Shown here piece by piece: positions 7,746 through 16,056 of a DNA stretch of 64,000 nt (its first letter is position 1; each line of letters opens with the position of its first letter). The position numbers and the translations under genes are program-made. The stretch lies in assembly GCA_035556215.1 (NCBI GenBank), contig DATMFI010000026.1, positions 160,218-224,217 on the forward strand. The letters run 5' to 3'. The DNA comes from Palsa-892 sp035556215 (GTDB lineage Bacteria > Pseudomonadota > Alphaproteobacteria > Rhizobiales > Xanthobacteraceae). The notes under the pieces are model-generated. The model ran no database searches. It was not told the DNA's origin and was given only the letters and a program-made list of their open reading frames with translations.

Positions 7746-8715
7746 CGGTCGCGGCGGGCGCCGGGATGCTCGAGGTCATCGAGAGATCGTAATGCTTGAA
7801 GAAGGCCCAGACTTCTTCGGCGGCATCGATATCGTGGTTGCGCAAGCCCAGTATCTGCAGGCCCATCGGGGTTACGCGGCCCGCGCCGATCGACGGCGAT
7901 TGGTGGCCGCCGCCGTTTACCCGAAACAGCACGACCGCCGATTGCTCGCGGCAGTTCGTCCAATAGATCATGGTGACCGAGGTGCCGCCGAACGAGCCGC
8001 GCGAGGGCACCGGCGCTTCCGCCGGCTTGTCGCAGCCGTTGAGCTTTGCGAACAGCTTTGCTGTCTGTGTCACCGGCAGGAGCGACATCGAACCGGGCAA
8101 GCCGTTGCCGTGGAACGGCACGATCATGTCGGCGGTGCCGTTGATCATCAAAACCGGAATCGGGCGCGAAGGCTTGCAGCTTCCGGTGTAATAGCTCGGC
8201 ACCGTCGCGCTCAACGTCGCGAAGGCCGCGAACAGCTCGGGCCGCTCGCAAGCCATGCGATAAACCATGTAGCCGCCATTCGAGATGCCCATCAGGTAAA
8301 CGCGCGAGGGATCGGCGAGGCGCTTTTCGGCGAGTGTACGAACGAGCTTTGCGAGAAACTCGACGTCGTCGGAAGGCGGTGACCAGAAGGTCATGCGAAG
8401 CTGCGGCGCGCGTCCGTCCTTCCAGGCATTACCGAGGCCGTGCGGATAGATGACGGTGAAGCCTTCGCGGTCGGCAACCTGATTAAGGCCGAGATACGAA
8501 TTCATCCCCTCTTCGGATTGCAGCATGCCGTGCAAGGCGATCACGACCGGGCCGGGGTAATCGGGCTGCCAGCTCGGCGGCTTGTGCACCAGATAATGGC
8601 GGGTCTGGCCGCCGCTAATGAGCGTGTGCAGTTCGTCGGCGCGTGCGGCGAACGTGGAGAACAAAATCAGGAGGGCGATCGGAAGGAGCCGGAGAAATGT
8701 CGTGCCTTGCCGCAT
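7732..8715 (-). CDS. Secreted PHB-depolymerase/feruloyl-esterase family hydrolase
   Basis: A 327-residue alpha/beta hydrolase with an N-terminal signal peptide (LLPIALLILFSTFAARA). After cleavage the sequence shows PVVIALHGML (oxyanion strand), YPHGLGNAWKDG, the nucleophile elbow GISNGG (GxSxG), MINGTADMIVPFHG with the acidic residue and GGGHQSP with the histidine. This is the pattern of the LpqC/PHB-depolymerase esterase family, which acts on polyester or feruloyl esters outside the cytoplasm. ATG 8715 was chosen over a TTG at 8730 because the signal peptide then starts at MRQGTTF. It is convergent with the MaoC gene. Real substrate unknown. Confidence 0.85.
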   Translation of the reverse strand: MRQGTTFLRLLPIALLILFSTFAARADELHTLISGGQTRHYLVHKPPSWQPDYPGPVVIALHGMLQSEEGMNSYLGLNQVADREGFTVIYPHGLGNAWKDGRAPQLRMTFWSPPSDDVEFLAKLVRTLAEKRLADPSRVYLMGISNGGYMVYRMACERPELFAAFATLSATVPSYYTGSCKPSRPIPVLMINGTADMIVPFHGNGLPGSMSLLPVTQTAKLFAKLNGCDKPAEAPVPSRGSFGGTSVTMIYWTNCREQSAVVLFRVNGGGHQSPSIGAGRVTPMGLQILGLRNHDIDAAEEVWAFFKHYDLSMTSSIPAPAATASTR

Positions 8716-8907
8716 GCCGGTTCGTCTCAATAGTTGCGCTGCCCGGTTTTAACGGGCCAAATCCGCCGGTTTTAAGAAACCACGGATCGGCAAGGCGCTG
8801 CCGGACAAAGCTCCCCGCCGTCCATTAGTTCGATGATTCGTTAATAGAAAATAAACCCTGATAATCCGGGCCTGAATTGCGGCGGCAAGGTGCCGCCCGG
8901 CTGAGCG

Positions 8908-9795
8908 TCAGGTTGTCGCGCGCAGATGATCGACCAGTTGCCGCACATAAGGCGGGAGCTTTTGCAGGTCGCGCACGCAGATCTTGAGATCGCGCGCGGC
9001 CCAGCCATCGCTGAGCTCGACGACCTTGACCTCCATCGAAGCGGTGGCGCGGCGCGCCGTCGTTTCCGGCACGACACCGATACCGACCTTGCATTCCACA
9101 AGGCGGCAGACGGCATCGAAGCTCCTGAGCTGTACGCGAAGCTTGAGGGGTTTGCCTGCCTGCGAGGCCTTGCCGGTCAGGAAGCGCTGCAAGGCGCTCG
9201 CGCGATCGAGACCGACGAAATCGTGGTCGAGCGTTTCGCTGAAGGCGATGGCGTCCTTAACCGCGAGCGGGTGGCTTTTTGCCACCACCAGCACGAAACG
9301 GTCGTTATGAAACGGGAATGTTTGCAGCGCGCCGGTTTCGACGGTGCCGGCGACAATGCCGATATCGGCGCCGCCTTCGGCGATCAGCCCCACGATCTCG
9401 TCGGAAAGGCGCTCCTCAAGATCGACATTGACGTTGGGATGGACGGCCAGGAACGAGCTCAATGCCTCAGGCAGAAACTCGGTCATGGCATTGGTGTTGG
9501 AGAGAAAGTGAATTTGTCCTGCGGCGCCGCCGGCATAGGCGCCGAGATCCTCCCGAAGGCGCTCGGCCTGGGCGAGCATGATGCGGGCATGCTGGAGAAG
9601 TGTACGGCCGGCCGGTGTCGGCACGACGCCCTGGCGCTTTCGGATCAGAAGGGTCGCGCCGACCGCTTCTTCCATGTTGCGGATGCGGGTACTCGCGGCG
9701 GCGAGCGCCAGATGCGCGCGCTCGGCACCGTGGGTGATGCTGCCTGCCTCCACTACGTCGCGAAACAGTGAAAGATCGGTCAAATCGAAACGCAT
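8908..9795 (-). CDS. LysR-family transcriptional regulator
   Basis: A 295-residue LysR-type regulator. Residues 1-60 form the winged helix-turn-helix (MRFDLTDLSLFRDVVEAGSI, then HLALAAASTRIRNMEEAVGATLL), and the remainder is the periplasmic-binding-protein-like effector domain (GQIHFLSNTNAMTEFLPEAL, GLIAEGGADIGIVAG). It is divergent from sdhC across about 210 bp, but LysR genes usually control the adjacent divergent gene only when the spacer is short, so control of sdhCDAB is possible but unproven. The nearest minus-strand neighbour is the secreted esterase gene. Confidence 0.9.
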   Translation of the reverse strand: MRFDLTDLSLFRDVVEAGSITHGAERAHLALAAASTRIRNMEEAVGATLLIRKRQGVVPTPAGRTLLQHARIMLAQAERLREDLGAYAGGAAGQIHFLSNTNAMTEFLPEALSSFLAVHPNVNVDLEERLSDEIVGLIAEGGADIGIVAGTVETGALQTFPFHNDRFVLVVAKSHPLAVKDAIAFSETLDHDFVGLDRASALQRFLTGKASQAGKPLKLRVQLRSFDAVCRLVECKVGIGVVPETTARRATASMEVKVVELSDGWAARDLKICVRDLQKLPPYVRQLVDHLRATT

Positions 9796-10002
9796 ATGCT
9801 TAGCCTTCGCTTCTGGCGAAGGAAGGCTATGCCGATTACTGATTGCGGTCTAGTTTTCGCGGATTAGTTTCGTTCCAGACGAAATACCGCGTCAAAGCCC
9901 AAGACCACAGACGGTTGCTTGGTTTCGCAAGGTACCTGGTTTCAAGATTATCTGGGCTTCAAGGTTATCTCTTTTAATTGTCAGCCTGCTGCAGAGGCAA
10001 TC

Positions 10003-10398
10003 ATGGCCGAGACCAAAATTCAGCGCCCGCTGTCGCCGCATCTGTCCATCTATCGGCTGACACCGACAATGGTGATGTCGATTGTGCACCGGATCACCGG
10101 CGCGGCGCTCTATTTCGGCACGCTGCTCCTGGCCTGGTGGCTGCTCGCGGTCGCGGGACCGGCCGGACAGTTCGAGCTTGCCAACGCCTTCTTCGCCTCG
10201 TGGCTCGGACGACTCATCTTGTTCGGTTACACTTGGGCGCTTCTTCATCACATGCTTGGCGGCATCCGCCACTTCATCTGGGATACCGGCGCCGGCTACG
10301 AGGCGCATGAACGGCAGTTCCTGGCGATCGCGACGCTTGTCGGCTCGGTGACGCTGACGGTCGCCGTCTGGCTGTTTGCCTATTTTCTGAAAGGTTGA
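10003..10398 (+). CDS. sdhC: Succinate dehydrogenase cytochrome b556 subunit
   Basis: A 131-residue inner-membrane anchor of complex II. Three hydrophobic segments are visible (about 30-52, 66-85 and 108-129). The family signature RPLSPHLSIYRLTPTMVMSIVHRITG spans the N-terminus (seen at 6-31), and LLHHMLGGIRHFIWD carries the haem-ligand histidine. ATG 10003 is chosen since homologues start at MAETK-like sequences. It is the first gene of sdhCDAB, with 4 bp to sdhD. Confidence 0.95.
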   Translation: MAETKIQRPLSPHLSIYRLTPTMVMSIVHRITGAALYFGTLLLAWWLLAVAGPAGQFELANAFFASWLGRLILFGYTWALLHHMLGGIRHFIWDTGAGYEAHERQFLAIATLVGSVTLTVAVWLFAYFLKG

Positions 10399-10402
10399 TT
10401 CG

Positions 10403-10777
10403 ATGCGGACACCGTTGAGCAAGGTTCGCGGACTGGGCGCGGCGCATTCGGGCACCGGCCACTTCTGGCTGCAGCGCCTGACGGCGGTGGCGAACGTGCC
10501 GCTCGTCATTGCATTCCTCATCGTCGTCGTCTCGCTCGTCGGGCGCGGCCATGCGGCGGTGATCGGCAAACTCGCCAATCCGCTGGTCGCGGTCATCATC
10601 CTCGCCGCGCTGATCTCGATCCTCACGCATATGCGGATCGGCATGCAGGTCATCATCGAGGACTACGTGCATTCCGAAGGCCGCAAGGTCATCGCGGTGA
10701 TGGCGAACACGCTGTTCACGTTCGCGATCGGCCTCGTCGCGGTTTACGCGCTTCTCAAAATTAATTTCGGTCTCTAG
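10403..10777 (+). CDS. sdhD: Succinate dehydrogenase hydrophobic membrane anchor subunit
   Basis: A 124-residue membrane protein with three hydrophobic helices. GLGAAHSGTGHFWLQRLTAV near residues 11-30 is the quinone-site and N-terminal signature in alphaproteobacterial SdhD, and HMRIGMQVIIEDYVHSE carries the second haem-ligand histidine and the typical DY motif. It sits 4 bp after sdhC and 2 bp before sdhA, in one operon. SdhC and SdhD anchor the SdhAB catalytic pair to the inner membrane. Confidence 0.94.
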   Translation: MRTPLSKVRGLGAAHSGTGHFWLQRLTAVANVPLVIAFLIVVVSLVGRGHAAVIGKLANPLVAVIILAALISILTHMRIGMQVIIEDYVHSEGRKVIAVMANTLFTFAIGLVAVYALLKINFGL

Positions 10778-10779
10778 TC

Positions 10780-12606
10780 ATGAATGCCAATGTTAAAATT
10801 CCCGCACCGGCCGTGACCGGCAAGGCCTATCCGATCACCGATCATGCCTATGATGTGATCGTCGTCGGCGCCGGCGGCTCGGGCCTGCGTGCCGTGATCG
10901 GCTGCGCCGAGGCGGGCCTGCGCACCGCCTGCATCACCAAGGTCTTTCCGACGCGATCGCATACCGTTGCCGCGCAAGGCGGCATCGCCGCTTCGCTCGG
11001 CAATATGGGCGAGGATGATTGGCGCTGGCACATGTACGACACCGTCAAGGGCGCCGATTGGCTCGGCGACCAGGACGCCATCGAATATCTTTGCCGTCAT
11101 GCGCCCGATGCCGTTTACGAGCTCGAGCATTGGGGCCTGCCGTTCTCGCGCACCGAGGACGGCAAGATCTATCAGCGGCCGTTCGGCGGCATGACGACGC
11201 ATTTCGGCAAGGGCACCGCGCAGCGCACCTGCGCCGCCGCCGACCGCACCGGCCATGCCATGCTGCACACGATGTATGGTGCGGCGCTCAAGCATAACGC
11301 CGAGTTTTTCGTCGAATATTTCGCGATCGATCTCATCATGGACAACGAGGGCCGTTGCCGCGGCGTGATCGCGCTCAAGCTCGATGACGGCACGCTGCAT
11401 CGCTTCACCGCGCAGCAGACCGTACTCGCGACTGGCGGCTACGGCCGGGCCTATTTCTCATGCACCTCGGCGCATACCTGCACGGGCGACGGCGGCGGCA
11501 TGGTGCTGCGCGCAGGCCTGCCGCTGCAGGACATGGAATTCGTGCAATTTCATCCGACCGGCGTTTACGGCGCGGGCGTTCTCATCACTGAAGGCGCGCG
11601 CGGCGAGGGCGGCTATCTCACCAATTCGGAAGGTGAGCGCTTCATGGAGCGCTATGCGCCGTCCGCGAAAGACCTTGCATCGCGTGACGTCGTCTCGCGC
11701 GCGATGACAATGGAAATCCACGGCGGCCGCGGCGTCGGCAAGGAGAAGGACCACATCTTCCTTCACCTCGATCACATCGATCCCGCGATTCTGCATGAAC
11801 GCCTACCGGGCATTTCGGAGAGCGCCAAGATTTTTGCCGGCGTCGATCTTTCGCGAGAGCCGATCCCGGTGACGCCGACCGTCCACTACAACATGGGCGG
11901 CATCCCGACGAATTTCCACGGCGAGGCGATGACCAAGAAGAACGGCGACGACAATCTGCCGGTGCCGGGCCTGATGGCCATCGGCGAAGCGGCTTGCGTG
12001 TCGGTGCACGGCGCCAATCGCCTGGGTTCGAATTCGCTGATCGATCTTGTCGTGTTCGGCCGTGCTGCAGGCCTGCGTTGTGCCGAAACCGTGCGGCCGG
12101 GCGAAAAACAGCCCGAACTGCCGGCCGATTCGGCCGAGCAGGCGCTCTCGCGCCTCGATCGTTTCCGCAACGCCAAGGGCGGTACGCCGACCGCCGATCT
12201 ACGGCTCAAGATGCAAAAGACGATGCAGGCGAACTGTGCCGTCTTCCGTACCGGTGAAGTGCTCGCCAAGGGCTCGAAGCTGATGCACGAGATCCATGAC
12301 GGGATGCGCGACATTCGCGTGAGCGATCGCTCGCTCATCTGGAACTCCGATCTCGTCGAGACGCTCGAGCTCGACAACCTGATCGCGCAGGCGGTCGTGA
12401 CGGTGGACAGTGCGGTCAACCGGCAAGAATCACGCGGCGCGCATGCGCGCGAGGATTTCCCCGACCGCGACGACAAGAATTGGATGAAGCATACGCTGTC
12501 GTGGATCGATGCGAGCGGCAAGGTGACGCTCGATTACCGCGGCGTGCACACCTACACGCTCACCAACGACGTGCAATATATCGAGCCGAAGAAGCGGGTT
12601 TACTGA
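10780..12606 (+). CDS. sdhA: Succinate dehydrogenase flavoprotein subunit
   Basis: The 608-residue catalytic subunit that oxidises succinate to fumarate. The FAD-binding motif VVGAGGSGLRA lies near residues 28-38. Covalent flavin attachment is expected at H61 in TRSHTVAAQGGIAAS. Substrate and active-site segments HPTGVYGAG, EGARGEGGYL and GGIPTNFHGE are present, and the C-terminus ends with the ETLELDNL and RGAHAREDFPDRDD region. It overlaps sdhB by one base (TGATG), which implies translational coupling. Confidence 0.98.
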   Translation: MNANVKIPAPAVTGKAYPITDHAYDVIVVGAGGSGLRAVIGCAEAGLRTACITKVFPTRSHTVAAQGGIAASLGNMGEDDWRWHMYDTVKGADWLGDQDAIEYLCRHAPDAVYELEHWGLPFSRTEDGKIYQRPFGGMTTHFGKGTAQRTCAAADRTGHAMLHTMYGAALKHNAEFFVEYFAIDLIMDNEGRCRGVIALKLDDGTLHRFTAQQTVLATGGYGRAYFSCTSAHTCTGDGGGMVLRAGLPLQDMEFVQFHPTGVYGAGVLITEGARGEGGYLTNSEGERFMERYAPSAKDLASRDVVSRAMTMEIHGGRGVGKEKDHIFLHLDHIDPAILHERLPGISESAKIFAGVDLSREPIPVTPTVHYNMGGIPTNFHGEAMTKKNGDDNLPVPGLMAIGEAACVSVHGANRLGSNSLIDLVVFGRAAGLRCAETVRPGEKQPELPADSAEQALSRLDRFRNAKGGTPTADLRLKMQKTMQANCAVFRTGEVLAKGSKLMHEIHDGMRDIRVSDRSLIWNSDLVETLELDNLIAQAVVTVDSAVNRQESRGAHAREDFPDRDDKNWMKHTLSWIDASGKVTLDYRGVHTYTLTNDVQYIEPKKRVY

Positions 12607-13385
12607 TGGTCGAACTCACGCTGCCGAAAAACTCCAAGGTCACGACCGGCAAAGTGTGGCCGAAGCCCGAGGGCGCGAAGCGCGTCACGGAATTTCATAT
12701 CTACCGCTACGACCCCGACAGCGGCGAGAACCCGCATATGGATACGTATTTCGTCGATCGCGACGATTGCGGGCCGATGCTGCTCGACGCCATCATCTGG
12801 ATCAAGAACAAGATCGACCCGACGCTGACCTTCCGCCGCTCGTGCCGCGAAGGCGTGTGCGGCTCCTGCGCGATGAATATCGACGGGCTCAATACGCTGG
12901 CCTGCACGCGCGGCATCGACGAAGTGAAGGCGCCGGTGAAGATCTATCCCTTGCCGCATCAGCCTGTGGTGAAGGATCTCGTGCCGGATCTCACGCAGTT
13001 CTACGCGCAGCACGCGCTGATCGAGCCCTGGCTGCACACCAAGACGCCGTCACCCGACGGCGAGTGGCGGCAGGAGCGCGGCGATCGCGCGAAGCTCGAC
13101 GGCCTTTACGAGTGCATCCTGTGCGCCTGCTGCTCAACGGCCTGCCCGAGCTACTGGTGGAATTCGGATCGCTATCTTGGGCCCGCGGCGCTTCTGCATG
13201 CCTATCGCTGGATCATCGATTCGCGCGACGAGGCGGCGGGCGAGCGTCTCGATCAGCTCGAGGATCCATTCCGCCTTTATCGCTGCCACACGATCATGAA
13301 TTGCACGAACACGTGCCCGAAGGGTTTGAATCCGGCGAAGGCGATCGCCGAGATCAAGAAGAAGATGGTGGCGCGGCAAGTCTGA
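12606..13385 (+). CDS. sdhB: Succinate dehydrogenase iron-sulfur subunit
   Basis: A 259-residue protein that carries electrons from SdhA to quinone. The [2Fe-2S] cysteines are in SCREGVCGSCAMNIDGLNTLAC. The [4Fe-4S] and [3Fe-4S] ligands are in CILCACCSTACPSYWW and CHTIMNCTNTCPKGLNP. ATG 12606 overlaps the sdhA stop by one base. It is the last gene of the sdh operon and is followed by a terminator hairpin. Confidence 0.98.
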   Translation: MVELTLPKNSKVTTGKVWPKPEGAKRVTEFHIYRYDPDSGENPHMDTYFVDRDDCGPMLLDAIIWIKNKIDPTLTFRRSCREGVCGSCAMNIDGLNTLACTRGIDEVKAPVKIYPLPHQPVVKDLVPDLTQFYAQHALIEPWLHTKTPSPDGEWRQERGDRAKLDGLYECILCACCSTACPSYWWNSDRYLGPAALLHAYRWIIDSRDEAAGERLDQLEDPFRLYRCHTIMNCTNTCPKGLNPAKAIAEIKKKMVARQV

Positions 13386-13424
13386 CCGCGCTGCCGTTCG
13401 TGCGCTCGATCGCAAAAACAAAAA

Positions 13425-13452
13425 CGGCGCCGCCTGGGCGCCGATTTCTTTT
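13425..13452 (+). terminator. Terminator after sdhCDAB
   Basis: A CGGCGCC stem (13425-13431) pairs with GGCGCCG (13437-13443) around a 5-base loop and is followed by ATTTCTTTT. It lies 40 bp after the sdhB stop. Confidence 0.7.
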
Positions 13453-13500
13453 GAAACGCTGCTCTTGAAACGCTGTCTTGAAACGCGGTCTTGAAATGAA
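13448..13500. repeat. Tandem TCTTGAAACGCTG repeats downstream of sdhB
   Basis: About 3.5 copies of a 13-14 bp unit with the core CTTGAAACGC lie between the sdh terminator and the terminator of the convergent small basic peptide gene. No coding potential is evident. Function unknown. Confidence 0.6.
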
Positions 13501-13501
13501 T

Positions 13502-13530
13502 GGCCGCGTACCAGGTTGCGGTACGCGGCC
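13502..13530 (-). terminator. Hairpin terminator of the small basic peptide gene
   Basis: Arms GGCCGCGTACC (13502-13512) and GGTACGCGGCC (13520-13530) form a perfect 11-bp stem with a 7-base loop. On the minus strand it follows the 25-codon gene by about 30 bases and is trailed by ATTCATTTC. The tail is only moderately T-rich. Confidence 0.5.
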
Positions 13531-13559
13531 AAGAAATCACTCAACAGGACAAATGAAAG

Positions 13560-13637
13560 TTAGCGCTTGGCCTTGCGCTTCGTTTTGCGCTTCGCCGTCT
13601 TCTTCGCCACTTTCTTCTTCCGTTTCGCTTTTGCCAT
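13560..13637 (-). CDS. 25-residue Lys/Arg-rich mini-protein
   Basis: This 26-codon frame encodes a peptide that is almost entirely Lys, Arg and Ala (starting MAKAKRKKK, ending KRKAKR), like a detached histone-H1 or nucleoid-protein tail. Support: AGAGGAAAATC directly before ATG 13637 is a strong Shine-Dalgarno, the frame ends in TAA, and a terminator-like hairpin follows. A longer minus-strand frame overlaps in another phase but has no such signal. DNA or RNA binding, or a ribosome-associated role, is inferred from charge alone. Similar basic segments are fused to RsfS, NadD, the SET protein and L21 elsewhere in this window. Confidence 0.6.
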   Translation of the reverse strand: MAKAKRKKKVAKKTAKRKTKRKAKR

Positions 13638-13954
13638 GATTTTCCTCTTGGTTGATTTCTTCGTGAGAGTTTCGGGCTGCGGCCTCCTTTGCAAGTCGCC
13701 ACCGCCTTTGTTGATGGAGCTGGTTCGCCACCGGCTATGCCGGACTCATCACGCCCGACTCCACGCTCAGCGTCGTCGACAAGTGTAGGAACGCCTCGAC
13801 CTTGCGGTGATCATTCCAACCTTTGCCGCTCTTCGACATCATCGTCTCCGATGAAACGCTCAAGCGAATCACTTATCTCGCAGAAACGCGCAATTTTCCA
13901 CTAGTATTTGTTGAATCGAGTCGATGACGAACAATTCGTTGCGCGTGAGCAACG
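13638..13954. other. Gene-free spacer of about 320 bp
   Basis: This stretch lies upstream of the basic mini-protein gene and downstream of the convergent-facing end of the GNAT gene. No frame here has a convincing start, ribosome binding site or recognisable product. It presumably holds the mini-protein promoter; I could not pick a clear -35/-10 pair. Confidence 0.5.
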
Positions 13955-14533
13955 CTAAGCCGCGCGCAACATCCGACTCTGAACGTCGAGCATCGCGTTA
14001 CCGATACCGAAGCCGTCGGCGACGAACTCGCGTAACAGCGACAGCGGGTCGGGGCGCGCGTTGGTGATCTCGGCGACGACATCGCCCGCCTCGAACTTGA
14101 GATCGGCGTGGTATTTCCGGGCGATCGCCTGCATCGGATGATTATGCGACAGGCAATTCATGTAGAGCTTCTTGATGCCGCGGTTGCGCGCGGTGAGAAT
14201 CGTCCGGCCCATGAGCGACGATCCCACGCCATTGTTTTGAAACGATTTTTCGATGCTGAAGGCTGCCTCGGCGGCGCGCGGTGAGAGCGTGTTGAGGCCG
14301 CGCAATTCGGCGCAGCCGCGCAAGACACCGTCAACGAAGTAACCGTGCACGACCGCGTCGGAGCTCAGCGCATGGGCGGCATACCGGTTGATGAAGTAGT
14401 CGTTCACCGGGGTGCCAAAGCGGTTGGCGCGGCTCTCAGGATCGAGCCGAAGGAGGTGCTCGCGGAAGCGTTCGGTCTCGCCAAGCCAGAGCTTGCGGAT
14501 CGAACCGGGAGCTTCGTGATGCTGGTCATGCAT
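13955..14533 (-). CDS. GNAT-family N-acetyltransferase
   Basis: A 192-residue GNAT protein. The acetyl-CoA binding loop is seen as SFQNNGVGSSLMGRTILTARNRGIKKLYM (Q-x-x-G-x-G type, near residues 100-128), preceded by the central strands VHGYFVDGVLRGCAELRGL. ATG 14533 (MHDQHHEAP) was preferred to a TTG at 14557. The substrate cannot be read from the sequence. It is transcribed alone, divergent from zapE across 231 bp. Confidence 0.82.
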   Translation of the reverse strand: MHDQHHEAPGSIRKLWLGETERFREHLLRLDPESRANRFGTPVNDYFINRYAAHALSSDAVVHGYFVDGVLRGCAELRGLNTLSPRAAEAAFSIEKSFQNNGVGSSLMGRTILTARNRGIKKLYMNCLSHNHPMQAIARKYHADLKFEAGDVVAEITNARPDPLSLLREFVADGFGIGNAMLDVQSRMLRAA

Positions 14534-14764
14534 GGCTTTGCTCACTCGGGTTATCAACAGCGATATACGTTTTTTCCCTTTATATTCAATGTATTGCCGC
14601 TATGCAGCATTTGCATGACCGCGGCGGGAAAAGATCGCGGAAAACAGCACCCGTAATATTTTCGTTGGTATATCAATGGCTTGACGAGAAAAAACACGGC
14701 CGGCAGCTTGATCGGATCGCGCCGTCTCGTTAAGCCGGAAGGCAAAACCGGGGCAAAACACCGC

Positions 14765-15934
14765 ATGTCGGCGACCGCTGAACGCTACGCGGCCGAAGTT
14801 GCGGCCGGCAGGATCGAATCAGATCCGGGGCAGCGCGGGGCGCTCGCCAGCTTCTCCCGCATCGAGCGCGAATTTTCCGCATATCGTCCGGCGCAGAAAT
14901 CCGGCGCCCTCGGCTGGCTGATGGCCGGGAAAAGCGGACCGGTGCCGCGCGGTCTTTATGTCTGGGGCGACGTCGGCCGCGGCAAGACGATGTTGATGGA
15001 TCTGTTTTTCGAAAGCGTGCCGGTCACGCGCAAACGCCGCGCGCATTTTCACGAATTCATGGTCGATGTGCATGCGCGCATCCAGGACTTCCGCCACAAG
15101 ATCAAATACGGCGAAGCCAAGGACGGCGATCCGTTGCGCATGACGGCGGACACGATCGCAAGGGAAACATCGCTGCTGTGTTTTGACGAATTCATCGTCA
15201 CCGACATCGCCGCTGCGATGATCCTCGGCCGCCTGTTCGAGCGGCTGTTCGAGCAAGGTCTCGTGATGGTCGCGACCTCCAATGTGCCGCCGTCCGATCT
15301 CTATAAGGACGGACTCAATCGCACGCTGTTCGTGCCGTTCATTCATATGCTCGAGCGGAAGCTCGAGGTCGTCGAATTGAAGTCGCGGACTGATTTCCGG
15401 CTCGAGAAACTTGCAGGCGTCGAAAGCTGGCACGTGCCCGCCGACGCGAAAGCCAAAGCGGCGATTGATGTTGCGTGGAAGCAGCTCGCGCCCGACGGCG
15501 GCGAGGCCTCGGAGATCAGATTGCTCGGCCGCAGCATCGAGGTGCCGCGTACGGGCGGCGGCGCGGCGCGTTTCGATTTCAAGGACCTCTGTGTGCAGCC
15601 GCTCGGTGCAACCGACTTCGTCAAGATCGCGCGCACGTTCCACACGCTCGTCGTCGAGAACATTCCGGTAATGGCGGAGGATCAGAAAAACGAAGCGAAG
15701 CGCTTTATTCTGCTGATCGACACCCTCTACGACAACGCCGTGAAGCTGATCGCATCGGCGGCCGCTGAGCCGGCCGCGCTCTATCGGGGCAGCGCGGGTT
15801 TCGAGACGTTCGAATTCCACCGCACGGTTTCTCGTCTGATGGAAATGCGTTCCGAGAGTTATCTCGCGCTTCCGCATGGCCGCCGCGATACGCATGGCGG
15901 CGGGGGTGGCATGGGCGGCATCGTCGAAACATAA
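14765..15934 (+). CDS. zapE: Cell division protein ZapE (AFG1-like ATPase)
   Basis: A 389-residue AFG1/ZapE AAA-type ATPase. Walker A is GDVGRGKTMLMD near residues 75-86 and Walker B is LLCFDEFIVTDIA. The family motifs RRAHFHEFMVDVH, MVATSNVPPSDLYKDGLNR and FHRTVSRLMEMRSESYL follow. The bacterial protein acts at the Z-ring under stress; mitochondrial AFG1 relatives help respiratory complex turnover. It sits directly upstream of mdh, a common arrangement in alphaproteobacteria. ATG 14765 was chosen since homologues start at MSATAERY-like sequences. Confidence 0.92.
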   Translation: MSATAERYAAEVAAGRIESDPGQRGALASFSRIEREFSAYRPAQKSGALGWLMAGKSGPVPRGLYVWGDVGRGKTMLMDLFFESVPVTRKRRAHFHEFMVDVHARIQDFRHKIKYGEAKDGDPLRMTADTIARETSLLCFDEFIVTDIAAAMILGRLFERLFEQGLVMVATSNVPPSDLYKDGLNRTLFVPFIHMLERKLEVVELKSRTDFRLEKLAGVESWHVPADAKAKAAIDVAWKQLAPDGGEASEIRLLGRSIEVPRTGGGAARFDFKDLCVQPLGATDFVKIARTFHTLVVENIPVMAEDQKNEAKRFILLIDTLYDNAVKLIASAAAEPAALYRGSAGFETFEFHRTVSRLMEMRSESYLALPHGRRDTHGGGGGMGGIVET

Positions 15935-16056
15935 TGGAACGCGACATAAGAAGAAGTGCGCTGTGCTTGAGCGCGCCGGTCAAACGAGTTACAGCCTAGG
16001 GCGAATTTTCTTCCACACTCATGCCCTCGCGGGCGTTTGCAGACGGAATCCTCGAC

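Noticed and set aside
13537..13731. A 64-codon minus-strand frame overlapping the small basic peptide gene
   Set aside because: Shifted reading of the same region with no ribosome binding site; the 25-codon frame has the Shine-Dalgarno and fits the hairpin.
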